Notes under the pieces: model-generated
What the model saw: only the letters and a program-made list of their open reading frames with translations
Told to the model about the DNA's origin: nothing
Databases searched by the model: none
Made by a program: the position numbers and the translations under genes
Assembly (NCBI GenBank): GCA_020442165.1
Contig: JAGRKV010000083.1
Coordinates: forward strand, 1-48,762
Direction: 5' to 3'
DNA length: 48,762 nt
Source: Hyphomicrobiaceae bacterium
GTDB taxonomy: Bacteria > Pseudomonadota > Alphaproteobacteria > Rhizobiales > Hyphomicrobiaceae
Shown here: positions 25,618 through 34,101 of the stretch, piece after piece
How positions within the stretch are numbered: the first letter of the stretch is position 1
Layout: each line of letters begins with the position of its first letter

Positions 25618-26745
25618 ATGAAAGAGCCAGCGAATATAGAGCCCGCGCGATCCACCGCTCGTCGTCCGCCGGTCAGGGGTTTTGATCCGCTGGGATGGGT
25701 GCGGCGCAACCTGTTTTCATCACCGCTCAATGGTCTCCTGACGCTTGCGGGGATATACGCCGTGTGGCTGGCGGGATCGGCTGTGATCGACTGGGCCATC
25801 GTGCGTGCGGTGTTCGCGGGCAAGGATGGCAGCGCGTGCGCGGCGCCGGGAACGGGCGCATGCTGGGCCTTCGTTGCCGCCAAGTTCGACCAGTTCATAT
25901 ATGGGCGGTATCCGGAACCAGAGCGTTTGCGCGTCGACCTGACCATGCTGCTAGGCGTGATTGGTCTTGCCGGCTTGATGATTCCGGCGGTCCCCCGCAA
26001 GGGCTGGTTTGCCGCCTATTTCCTGTTCGTGTTCCCGGTCATTGCCTTCTATCTGCTGACGGGAGCCGGGTTCGGGATGGTTCCCGTCGAGACGGAGCGT
26101 TGGGGCGGCCTGATGGTGACGCTTATCGTTGCCATCGTCGGCATCGTCGCATCGTTCCCTGTGGCGGTGCTGCTGGCGATTGGACGGCGCTCGCGGCTGC
26201 CGTTCGTGCGGTGGGCATCTATCGGGTTCATCGAAATGGTTCGCGGCGTGCCGCTCATCACCATGCTCTTCATGGCATCGGTGATGCTGCCGCTGTTCCT
26301 GCCCGACGGCGTGACGTTCGACAAACTGTTGCGGGCGCTGATCGGCGTTGCGCTGTTCCAGGGCGCCTACCTGGCGGAGGTGATCCGCGGCGGGTTGCAG
26401 GCGATACCGCGCGGGCAATACGAGGCAGCGGATGCACTGGGCCTTTCCTATCCGCAAAAGATCGGCCTCATCGTCATGCCGCAGGCGCTGAAGCTCGTGA
26501 TCCCCGGCATCGTCAATTCCTTCATTGCACTCTTCAAGGATACGAGCCTGGTACTCATCATCGGCCTGTTTGATCTGCTCGGCATCGTGCAACAGGCGGT
26601 GTCGTCGGATGCGGCGTGGTTTTCGCCATCGACTCCACTGACGGGTTATGTGTTTGCGGGTTTCGTGTTCTGGGTCTTCTGCTTTGGGATGTCGCGCTAT
26701 GCGCAATGGATGGAGCGGCGTCTCAGCGGTGGCGAACGGCGGTAA
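25618..26745 (+). CDS. aapM: General L-amino acid ABC transporter, permease (AapM type)
   Basis: A 375-residue permease partner of AapQ. The start ATG at 25618 lies two bases after the aapQ stop; the much longer frame reading into aapQ is not used. The EAA-loop motif is EVIRGGLQAIPRGQYEAADALGL, followed by VMPQALKLVIPGIVNSFIALFKDTS, both typical of the family. The N-terminus has a ~40-residue cytoplasmic segment with RGFDPLGWVRRNLFSSPLN before the first helix. It ends the operon, 50 bases before two strong hairpins. Confidence 0.95.
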   Translation: MKEPANIEPARSTARRPPVRGFDPLGWVRRNLFSSPLNGLLTLAGIYAVWLAGSAVIDWAIVRAVFAGKDGSACAAPGTGACWAFVAAKFDQFIYGRYPEPERLRVDLTMLLGVIGLAGLMIPAVPRKGWFAAYFLFVFPVIAFYLLTGAGFGMVPVETERWGGLMVTLIVAIVGIVASFPVAVLLAIGRRSRLPFVRWASIGFIEMVRGVPLITMLFMASVMLPLFLPDGVTFDKLLRALIGVALFQGAYLAEVIRGGLQAIPRGQYEAADALGLSYPQKIGLIVMPQALKLVIPGIVNSFIALFKDTSLVLIIGLFDLLGIVQQAVSSDAAWFSPSTPLTGYVFAGFVFWVFCFGMSRYAQWMERRLSGGERR

Positions 26746-26795
26746 GGCTGGCTGAAAAGCTTGTCGGAGACACCGGCAGCGCTTCTAAAAATTTC

Positions 26796-26826
26796 AAGGG
26801 CCGGCAGCTGTTGCTGCCGGCCCTTT
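26796..26826. terminator. Strong terminator hairpin after aapM (bidirectional)
   Basis: A perfect stem of about 13 bases, AAGGGCCGGCAGC with GCTGCCGGCCCTT, around a TGTT loop. TTTG follows on plus and TTGAAATTTTTAG on minus. It lies between the convergent aapM and the 1480-residue gene and can end transcription from either side. Confidence 0.85.
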
Positions 26827-26838
26827 GTTTGTCGGAGT

Positions 26839-26873
26839 GGGCCGCGGCAATGCGTTGAAAACTGCCGCGGCCC
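26839..26873. terminator. Second hairpin between aapM and the large surface-protein gene
   Basis: An 11-bp perfect stem, GGGCCGCGGCA with TGCCGCGGCCC, around a 13-base loop. It lies 29 bases after the stop of the large minus-strand gene. There is no proper U-run on either side, so it is most likely a stabilising or attenuating hairpin next to the stronger terminator. Confidence 0.55.
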
Positions 26874-26901
26874 GTTTGCCCGATTGGTGCAACTTGTTCC
26901 T

Positions 26902-29900
26902 TTAGTTGGGTTTGAACAACTTCTGGATCTGCTGGTTCTTGATGACCTTGCAGTGGGGCTGGAACCGTCCAACAGTACCTGGCGGGCAGGGCTTGCGGAT
27001 GGGCTTCACCTCGTGCTTGGGCGGTCGAATTGGCTTTACGATCTGCTTGCAGTGAGGCTGGAACCGGCCCACCGTGCCTGGCGGACATGGCTTCTTGACC
27101 TCGATCTTGCGGCAGTTCGGCTGGTACTTGCCGACTGTGCCCGGCGGGCAGGGTTTCCTGACCTCGATCTTGCGGCAGTTCGGCTGGTACTTGCCGACCG
27201 TTCCAGCCGGGCAGGGCAGGCGAACGATTGGGCACTGCTTGCCGAGCGGCACGACCGAGCCATTCGGACATTTGCGCACGCGGGGGCATTGTGAGCGGCT
27301 GGGTGCCTTTGAGCCGTCAGGGCATGTGACCTGGCGGATCACGCAGACCTTGCCGTTCCAATGGCCGCCCTTCTTCTTGCACTCCGCGCCTTCGTTATGG
27401 CGAGGCACGCACCGCGGCCACTTGCCAGTCATGCCCTTGGCCTCGCACGTCGGCTCGGGGGGGCAGGACTTGTGGGCCGGGACGATCTGCCCGTTCCAGC
27501 ACTTCTTGACTGGGTCCGGCTTGCGGCAATTGGGCCACTTGCCGACCAGCGGTGGTTTGCACACGCGGCCACCATGGTCGGGCACGCACTCGCCATCGTC
27601 TAGGTGGGTATTGCGCGGGCAGATCTTGCCGGGGCGGCCACACAGCTTGGTTCTGCTGATGGGCTTCAAGATCCATCCAGCCTTGCTCAGCTTGTTGTAG
27701 TCGCCGACCGGCACCTGGTGCATCCCAGATGGGCACGGGGGCTCGATGACCGGGCAGTCCTTGCCGATCGGAATCCTGCTGCCGTTGGGGCAGATCTTCC
27801 AATCAGGCTTGTCGGGCTTTCCAGCGCACCAGCGACCGTTCCGCAACCTAAGGATCTTGGCACCATGACGTTCCCTGTGGCGCGCTTCACGGCGTGACAC
27901 CTGGTCCATGCCAACTGGGCATACTTCGTGCGGCCTGTGGCAGTCGGGGTACTTGCCGACGAGTGGCCACTTGCATTCAGGCGTTACGATCGGCGGCTTG
28001 CCGCACCACTTGTCACGTGAAACGTTCCTTATGGTCCAGCCCTTACGCCGCAGGATGTCGACGCGGGACTGCGGGACTTCCTCATAGTTGGACGGGCAGG
28101 GCGTCTCGCGCGGCGGCTTTACGCACCACAGTCCGTGGTAGCGACGTACGATCCAGCCTTCCTGACGGCGCAGGTAGTGAGCCCTTGTCGAGCTGACCTC
28201 GTGCATGCCGTAAGGGCAGTCGTAATCGACTGGTGGCGGCGGAGGTGGTGGTGGCGGGTCGATGATGCCCGGACCAGGGGGCTGACGCTTGGGCACGCAC
28301 TGACCATCGTCGAGACGATAGCCTGGCGGGCATGAGGGCGGCCTTGGACGCTGGCAGAGTTGAGGAATGGCATTCCGGGCGTCCGCCGTGTCACCACCAG
28401 CTTGGTTCTCTGGTGATCCAGGTGTCGGGTATTCGACTTCGACGTGATTTTGGATTGAACAATTTGCAGCAACGATGTCTTCACGCTTGTGGACCGTTGT
28501 GTAGGCCAATTGGAGTGGTGGTGCCCCAGGTTCGAGGGTTGCCGATTCCTGTGAACACTCAACGCCGCTTCCCAAACCGACACCGCTGCACGTCCACTCG
28601 GCGGAGTTCGACCCAATGAGGAAGTACCCATTGAACCGATCCTTCAGGCGGAGCACACCGCGGTACCGGTTAAGACCGGTATTGCGCACGTTGACGAGCC
28701 AGTCGCATTCGTAGCCGAGGTTTGATTCCCGACATCCTTTGGCAAACTTCTCCAGATTAAGATTGGATCCTGTTTGGCAGAGTTCGCTTGGAATCTCAGC
28801 GGTTGCAGGTTCGGCGTCGTTGGTGTCGTCGAAGTTCTTGGGAGCGCCAACCGGATCGGCGATCCAGGCGCGGTTGGGGATGCGGCAATCATGGCGCCTT
28901 GCTTCACCAATCGGCACGGTGCCGAACACCCACAAGTGCTTCATCTCGGTGGGTGCCATACTTACCGGGCTGGAATAGGCGCACTCGAACGTGTTGCCAC
29001 CTGCGTTGGCGCAATTCCAGTCGGCGTGTGAACTCCAGTCGAAATCAACGCCGCCGGGAAGATCATCGCGGACAACAAGCGGACCTTCATATGTGCCCGG
29101 TCCCTTGTTCTCGACCGTGATGTGATACGTGCAGACAATCTTTGCCTGATCGTACTTGCAGCCTTCAGCCTTCTTCCTCAGTTCGAGATCGGTCCGGTCG
29201 TTGACCGGGCGACAATCTGGATCAGGGATGATTGCTGTTGCGTCGTCGATGTCATCGGCTGGGTTGGTGTTCCATTGCGTACCACCTGGTGCCCACTCGA
29301 TCTCGGCGATGTTGGTGAGGCGGCACAGGTCGGCAGCCTTGGGCAGCGCGGCCCACACCGTCATGAAAATCGAGTTGCCTGACGGCAGGAACACGTCCGG
29401 TTGCCAACACCTCGTCTCGGAGGGGTTTCCACCTGGATTCCAGCAGGTCCACGGGGGTTGCGGTTGGAAGCCTGCCCCGAAGCCGGGTGGAGCGAATGGG
29501 AAAGTGTCACGGATCGTGATGTCGCCGAAGTAGTCTTCGGGCCCGGTGTTGCGGATGCGGATCTTATAGCCGCAGATCCAGTAGCTGCCCCACGAGAAGC
29601 AGGTCTTGGGATCAGCCCACTTGCGCAATTCCAGATTGGTGTGGAATTCGTGCTCCGGCGGCGGGAACTCAGGAGGATATTCAGGCGGAATGCCATCGCC
29701 TGGTGGATTCCACCACGGCGGCAATTCGCCGGTTTCTTGCGGAGCGGGCACGCCATCGCATGGCTGCCAGATCTCGACGTCACCCATGTGGCCAGCTTTC
29801 TCGGCATCGCCGAAGAACTGGTCATAGTCGGTGAAGTAGGTCGTCATCGGCGGCACGTTCTGCGGCCGCACGAGGTCAATCGGATTGCCCTGCAGGCCAT

Positions 29901-31344
29901 GCACGTCGGCATTGGCTGCGGGATCGCCCTCGCCATCACCTTGTGCAAATTCGCCTGCGCGCAGCCGCTCGCCGGTTGTCCAGAGGAACTGGCCGCAGCT
30001 TCCGGTCTTGAGCTGTCCCGTCTCGTCGTAGGGGAAGCCCAAGGTGATGCCGCCGTTGGAATGACGGTGCTCGGGGGGCAGGCCGATTGCATAGGTCTCG
30101 GGAACCTCGACCCAGCGGCTCGGCGTTGCCGGGTCATCGGGTGTCTCGAGGGCATAGCGCTTCACTTCGGCTTTCTCGGCCTCGGCGAAGAGCGAGTAGT
30201 CATAGCTGCCGCGCTGGGCGGCACGCTCGGCCACGTACATGCGGCCATCGCCATCGAACAGCATGTCGGAAAGCTGGGTGTCGGGCGCAGTGGTCTCGAC
30301 GTCGACTTCCCAGCGGGCGTCGCCGGCAAAGCCACCATCCTGGTTGATGCCAATCGACCAGACTTGATGATCGACGGTGTAGAACAGGCGGCCGTCGCGG
30401 ACCGCCATGCCATAAACGCGGCGTTCGGTCTGGGTGTAACCCCAGGTATCAGGCTTCTCGATGTCGAACGCGGCAGACGTGATGTCCGCCTTGCTGCCAT
30501 CATCAGGCAGTGCCGCCAATCCTTTTGCCGGGCGGCCATCGACGCCGTGATCGAAGGTGTCGATCAGCTGACCGTCGGCATCGAGGCGATGAATGAGGCC
30601 GGTGTCGAGGTCGGAGGCAAAGAACTGTTTGGTTGTCTTGTCGAAGACGACGTCACCCAGGCCGGGGCCGGCGTTGTCGGGGATGGTGGCGAAGAGCTTG
30701 ACCTCTCCGGTGGTTCCATCGACGCGCCAGATGGCGCCGGGTGAGCCGCCGTTGTCTTCTGCAAACATGCCGGGCATCCAGGTGGCGCCGGGCGCACCCG
30801 TCTTGGTGCGATCGGGTTCGCCGTCGCCATCGCCGTCGGGTTTGACGATATGGAGGCCGTACATCGACGTTGCGCCAAGATAGATGTTTGGCACTTTGGC
30901 GCCATTGCCGTCATCCAGGGCGATAGGGAACACCTGTCCGATTTCGCGAGCGAAGAACTGCTTGCGCAAACCAGGTGATACGAGCTGACCCTGCGGCGGT
31001 TCCCCCATCACGCTGAGGGACTGGATCTGGGCGGACGGCCCATCATCGTTGATGAAGAAGCCGTCGAGAGGGTTACCGCCGGGCGGTAGTGGAGCGCCAG
31101 ACGGACGGATACCGGAAAAGCCGGTGATGACGGCGTCGCCGGCGGCGAGCACCGCATCGGCTGCGTTGGCGTTGGACATGCCGGCTGTGAGCGCCATACA
31201 TGCCAAAAGCACCCCCGTCGCGGCGCGCGAGAGGGTGCGTCGGTAGGTGGGGGACCGTTGAGGACAAGGTCGGGGTGGCGAGGTGGATGGTGGACCATTA
31301 CCGGTGGCGACAGGTGGGGCCGCCTTAGAAGGGGGCAAAATCAT
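26902..31344 (-). CDS. Large exported protein with propeller-like region, three DUF11-like domains and a Cys-rich repeat tail (1480 residues)
   Basis: A 1480-residue protein, probably on the cell surface. After 40 unusual Pro-rich residues comes a signal-type helix (GVLLACMALTAGMSN, about 44-58) with cleavage near ANAADA. Residues 63-530 read as a repeated beta-propeller-like domain with motifs DGDGRMYVAE and LHIVKPDGDGDG. Three DUF11-like domains follow at about 568-710, 717-855 and 860-997, each starting with an LELRK or LNLEK strand and each holding Cys pairs. A Pro stretch near 1030-1038 leads to a Cys-rich tail, 1000-1480, made of several short repeat types, described separately. Multiple disulfides are likely. 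AGGAGAG precedes the ATG at 31344. Function unknown; adhesion or envelope structure is inferred. Confidence 0.85.
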   Translation of the reverse strand: MILPPSKAAPPVATGNGPPSTSPPRPCPQRSPTYRRTLSRAATGVLLACMALTAGMSNANAADAVLAAGDAVITGFSGIRPSGAPLPPGGNPLDGFFINDDGPSAQIQSLSVMGEPPQGQLVSPGLRKQFFAREIGQVFPIALDDGNGAKVPNIYLGATSMYGLHIVKPDGDGDGEPDRTKTGAPGATWMPGMFAEDNGGSPGAIWRVDGTTGEVKLFATIPDNAGPGLGDVVFDKTTKQFFASDLDTGLIHRLDADGQLIDTFDHGVDGRPAKGLAALPDDGSKADITSAAFDIEKPDTWGYTQTERRVYGMAVRDGRLFYTVDHQVWSIGINQDGGFAGDARWEVDVETTAPDTQLSDMLFDGDGRMYVAERAAQRGSYDYSLFAEAEKAEVKRYALETPDDPATPSRWVEVPETYAIGLPPEHRHSNGGITLGFPYDETGQLKTGSCGQFLWTTGERLRAGEFAQGDGEGDPAANADVHGLQGNPIDLVRPQNVPPMTTYFTDYDQFFGDAEKAGHMGDVEIWQPCDGVPAPQETGELPPWWNPPGDGIPPEYPPEFPPPEHEFHTNLELRKWADPKTCFSWGSYWICGYKIRIRNTGPEDYFGDITIRDTFPFAPPGFGAGFQPQPPWTCWNPGGNPSETRCWQPDVFLPSGNSIFMTVWAALPKAADLCRLTNIAEIEWAPGGTQWNTNPADDIDDATAIIPDPDCRPVNDRTDLELRKKAEGCKYDQAKIVCTYHITVENKGPGTYEGPLVVRDDLPGGVDFDWSSHADWNCANAGGNTFECAYSSPVSMAPTEMKHLWVFGTVPIGEARRHDCRIPNRAWIADPVGAPKNFDDTNDAEPATAEIPSELCQTGSNLNLEKFAKGCRESNLGYECDWLVNVRNTGLNRYRGVLRLKDRFNGYFLIGSNSAEWTCSGVGLGSGVECSQESATLEPGAPPLQLAYTTVHKREDIVAANCSIQNHVEVEYPTPGSPENQAGGDTADARNAIPQLCQRPRPPSCPPGYRLDDGQCVPKRQPPGPGIIDPPPPPPPPPVDYDCPYGMHEVSSTRAHYLRRQEGWIVRRYHGLWCVKPPRETPCPSNYEEVPQSRVDILRRKGWTIRNVSRDKWCGKPPIVTPECKWPLVGKYPDCHRPHEVCPVGMDQVSRREARHRERHGAKILRLRNGRWCAGKPDKPDWKICPNGSRIPIGKDCPVIEPPCPSGMHQVPVGDYNKLSKAGWILKPISRTKLCGRPGKICPRNTHLDDGECVPDHGGRVCKPPLVGKWPNCRKPDPVKKCWNGQIVPAHKSCPPEPTCEAKGMTGKWPRCVPRHNEGAECKKKGGHWNGKVCVIRQVTCPDGSKAPSRSQCPRVRKCPNGSVVPLGKQCPIVRLPCPAGTVGKYQPNCRKIEVRKPCPPGTVGKYQPNCRKIEVKKPCPPGTVGRFQPHCKQIVKPIRPPKHEVKPIRKPCPPGTVGRFQPHCKVIKNQQIQKLFKPN
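26950..27213 (-). repeat. Four-copy CPxGTVG repeats in the large surface protein
   Basis: Within residues 1378-1465 the short unit CP(A/P)GTVG(K/R)(Y/F)QP(N/H)C occurs four times. The first three copies are about 21 residues apart, and the fourth follows a 12-residue insert. Conservation is also high at the DNA level, which suggests recent duplication. Each unit has two cysteines, so the array adds eight. Confidence 0.9.
27631..28218 (-). repeat. Four GW-centred ~35-residue repeats in the large surface protein
   Basis: At residues 1043-1077, 1083-1117, 1142-1177 and 1204-1238 a common pattern recurs: CPxGMxxV at the start, a helix with Arg/Lys, GWxI or similar in the middle and (W/L)CxxP at the end. 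The third copy departs from GW (GAKI). Between them lie short units of the PLVGKYPDC and CPNGSRIPIGKDCP types. I do not recognise a named domain for the 35-residue unit. Confidence 0.75.
28354..29643 (-). repeat. Three DUF11-like domains in tandem
   Basis: Residues about 568-997 of the 1480-residue protein hold three homologous domains of about 140 residues, beginning NLELRKWADPKTC, DLELRKKAEGC and NLNLEKFAKGC. Each contains a GPEDYFGDITI-like or TGLNRYRGVLRL-like strand pair and a late Cys. The pattern resembles DUF11/CARDB-type surface Ig-like repeats. Confidence 0.7.
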
Positions 31345-31537
31345 TTAGTGTCTCTCCTTGCAAGCACGTCTCAGATGTACTTCGGGCCGAACGGCCTCTG
31401 AGGGCTTGGTCGCGGATAAAGACGAACCGGTTCAATCCAGCGCGCCGGGGCCGGGCGACCCCTGAAATAGTTTGGATGTGGCAATTTAGCGCGAATGAGC
31501 CTGGATTTGAACTGCATCGACGACAAAGTTTTAACCA

Positions 31538-32677
31538 TCAGGTTAGATGCCTATGCACCTCGCGAGCGATGGCAAGTGCGGCGGTGAGGCCGGGACTCTC
31601 GATGCCAAAGAGTGCCACGAGGCCGGGTAGTCCATGTGAGCTGGGTCCATGGATGGCAAAGTCTACCGCTGGTTCTCCGGCGCGAGTCAGCTTCGGGCGG
31701 ATGCCGGTATAGCCCTGTGCCAGCATCGAGCCTGGAAGGTCGGGCCACCAGTGGCGGATTTCGCGCTCAAAGGCTGATTTGCGGGAGCCGTTGGGGTCGT
31801 CAAAGGCGTAGTCGATGCGGTCGATCCACGATACATCGGGGCCGAATTTTGCCGCGCCCCCAAGATCAAGTGTCAGATGCACGCCAAGCCCGCCATCGCC
31901 GGGCATTGGATAGATGAGGTGCGTGAATGGCGCGCGCCCCTGCAGGGTAAAGTAGTGACCTTTCGCGAAGTAGGTTTGTGGTTGGGCGTAGTCCCCATAC
32001 GATGCGTGGGGCGTTGTGTTGCCAAACAGAGTGGCGGCAAGGCTTGAGCTGTGCAGGCCTGCAGCGATGACCAGTGCATTGCAGGTGATGGTCGCTGACG
32101 CACCATCGGGCGTGCTGGTCGTGATCGCATAACCTTGCGGCAGCGCACGTATCTCGCTGACGCAGGTGGTCAGGACGATCTGGCCCCCGTTTTCCTGGAT
32201 GTGGCCTTCGAGTGCGATCATCAAGGCATGGCTGTCGACAATGCCCGTCGAGGGCGACAGATAGGCAGCCGAACACTGGAGCGCCGGTTCCATTGCCTTC
32301 ACGTCCGCAGCATTGAGGCGGACAAGATTGGTGACGCCGTTCCGGGCTGCTTGTGCGGCGATTGATTCCAGCTTGGGCAGCTCAGCTGAAGAGGTCGCGA
32401 CCAGGAGCTTGCCAAGCCGCTGCACCGGCACACCGTTTTCAGCAGCAAACCGATAGAGAAGTTTTTTGCCTTCCACACAGAGTCGGGCCTTCAGGCTGCC
32501 GGTTGGATAATAGAGCCCGGCGTGGATGACCTCGGAATTGCGCGAGGAAGTTTCCGCGCCGATGCCATCATGCTGCTCCAGCACCAAAACGTCACGACCG
32601 GCTGCTGCAAGTTCGCGGGCGATGGCCAGCCCGACGACGCCCGCGCCGATCACGATACAGTCGACATCTGTTGTCAT
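31538..32677 (-). CDS. FAD-dependent oxidoreductase, L-2-hydroxyglutarate oxidase-like
   Basis: A 379-residue flavoprotein of the DAO/LhgO family. The dinucleotide-binding motif VDCIVIGAGVVGLAIAREL lies at residues 4-22. The signature TSSRNSEVIHAGLYYPTGSLKARLC follows, which is typical of L-2-hydroxyglutarate oxidases, then GLHSSSLAATLFG and the substrate-side LIYPMPGDGGLGVHLTLDL. It should oxidise L-2-hydroxyglutarate or a related 2-hydroxyacid and pass electrons to the quinone pool or oxygen. The ATG at 32677 has GGAA seven bases upstream; a longer frame to 32914 is not used. It stands between the large surface protein and the divergent SbcD-like gene. Confidence 0.92.
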   Translation of the reverse strand: MTTDVDCIVIGAGVVGLAIARELAAAGRDVLVLEQHDGIGAETSSRNSEVIHAGLYYPTGSLKARLCVEGKKLLYRFAAENGVPVQRLGKLLVATSSAELPKLESIAAQAARNGVTNLVRLNAADVKAMEPALQCSAAYLSPSTGIVDSHALMIALEGHIQENGGQIVLTTCVSEIRALPQGYAITTSTPDGASATITCNALVIAAGLHSSSLAATLFGNTTPHASYGDYAQPQTYFAKGHYFTLQGRAPFTHLIYPMPGDGGLGVHLTLDLGGAAKFGPDVSWIDRIDYAFDDPNGSRKSAFEREIRHWWPDLPGSMLAQGYTGIRPKLTRAGEPAVDFAIHGPSSHGLPGLVALFGIESPGLTAALAIAREVHRHLT

Positions 32678-32943
32678 GTCGTGTTCCAGGAATTGGCGTC
32701 GGGGGGATGCGCCGTTGAGGAGGGCGCGCAAACACTCGGTAGGCCGGTGCGGCTCGTTTACGAGCTTAGGCCCAACCGGAGCGCCGTGAAAGGTGTCGAG
32801 AAGTGGTTTGCATCCGGCTGCGGTGCATTGACATCTGCCACTGAAAGCGGCATGGAACAAATTAAGAACAACGAGGCTTGCGGGCTGGCACTCTCCAACG
32901 CTGGCTTGAGCCACCGTCGTTGCAAAGGAACATCGGCAGGTTG

Positions 32944-34101
32944 ATGCGCTTCACGTTCATCCACACGGCAGACTGGCAGATCGGCAAGCGGTTTGGAGGG
33001 TTCGACGAACGGCTCGCCGGACGGCTGGAAGAGGCGCGCCTCGACGCCATCGATCGTCTCGCGGAACTCGCCGGTGAACATAGCGCATCCCATGTGCTGG
33101 TTGCCGGTGACGTCTATGATGCGCCGGGCTTGAAAGAGCGAACCTTGCGCCAACCATTATCGCGCATGGGGTCCTACCCGAACGTGCGCTGGGTGCTCCT
33201 GCCGGGCAACCACGATCCGGCGGGGCCGGGCAGTGTGTGGACCTCGGTGCGGCGCATCGGCGTTCCGGGCAATGTCATTATTGCGGACACAGCAGTTCCC
33301 TTTGAGCTGGCGCCGGGTGTCGTGGTGCTGCCAGCTCCGCTGATGGGCAAGGCGACACTTAGCGATCCTACCGCCTGGATGGATGGCTCGGGTCCATTCG
33401 ATGGCGGCATCAGGATTGGGCTGGCGCATGGCGGTGTGCACGGTTTCGGTTCGGAAGGTGAGTGTGCTGTTCCTATCGACTCAAACCGAGTTGGATCAGC
33501 TCGGCTCGACTATCTGGCTCTGGGGGACTGGCATGGCATGAAGCGGATCGGGCCGCGCTGCTGGTATGCGGGAACGCCCGAACCGGACAACTTCGCCAAT
33601 TCCGCAAAGGGGCATGCGCTCGTCGTCAGGATCGAGAAGGAGCGCGGAGATCCCGATGTCCTGCCGGTGCAGATCGGAGCCTTCACCTGGGTTCGGCATG
33701 AAGCGCGCATCACAAGTTCAGCGGAATTTGCGGCGCTGGAGCGCGAGATCCAGCCGGCAGCTGGCGAGGCGCGCCGCACGTTGGTCAACCTGAAGTTCTC
33801 TGGCTCATTGACCGCGCAGGATTTGTCATTGCTTGAGGCATGGCTCGCGGACCTCGATGGCCGGCTGCAATATCTCAACGCGGACACGGCTGAGATCGCG
33901 CTTGCGGTCGAGGCTGATGAAAATGCCATGGCTGCCATTTTCGGCGCGGATGGAGAGTTGCGCGAAGTCGCGGAGCGGTTGGCGAAACTGGCGCGCGGGC
34001 AGGATGGATCGACGGCAGGCGAAGTGCTGCCGCCCGAGGTCGCCCGTACTGCTTTGCTCAGGCTCATGACATTCGCACGCGCGGAGAGCGAGAGCGTATG
34101 A
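32944..34101 (+). CDS. SbcD/YhaO-like DNA repair exonuclease (metallophosphoesterase)
   Basis: A 385-residue nuclease subunit of the Mre11/SbcD superfamily. Metal-binding motifs in order are HTADWQIGK (about residues 7-15), VAGDVYD, LPGNHDP, LAHGGVHG and ALGDWHG. In the first motif Gln replaces the His of DxH, which I recall from the subfamily with the HTADWQ signature. A capping domain follows to about residue 385. It should cut DNA ends with the ATPase encoded next. The ATG at 32944 starts immediately before the first motif. Its stop overlaps the ATPase start as ATGA, so the pair is translated together. Confidence 0.92.
   Translation: MRFTFIHTADWQIGKRFGGFDERLAGRLEEARLDAIDRLAELAGEHSASHVLVAGDVYDAPGLKERTLRQPLSRMGSYPNVRWVLLPGNHDPAGPGSVWTSVRRIGVPGNVIIADTAVPFELAPGVVVLPAPLMGKATLSDPTAWMDGSGPFDGGIRIGLAHGGVHGFGSEGECAVPIDSNRVGSARLDYLALGDWHGMKRIGPRCWYAGTPEPDNFANSAKGHALVVRIEKERGDPDVLPVQIGAFTWVRHEARITSSAEFAALEREIQPAAGEARRTLVNLKFSGSLTAQDLSLLEAWLADLDGRLQYLNADTAEIALAVEADENAMAAIFGADGELREVAERLAKLARGQDGSTAGEVLPPEVARTALLRLMTFARAESESV

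Noticed and set aside
29401..30744. 447-codon plus-strand frame
   Set aside because: Antisense to the large surface protein, whose domains and repeats prove the minus-strand frame.
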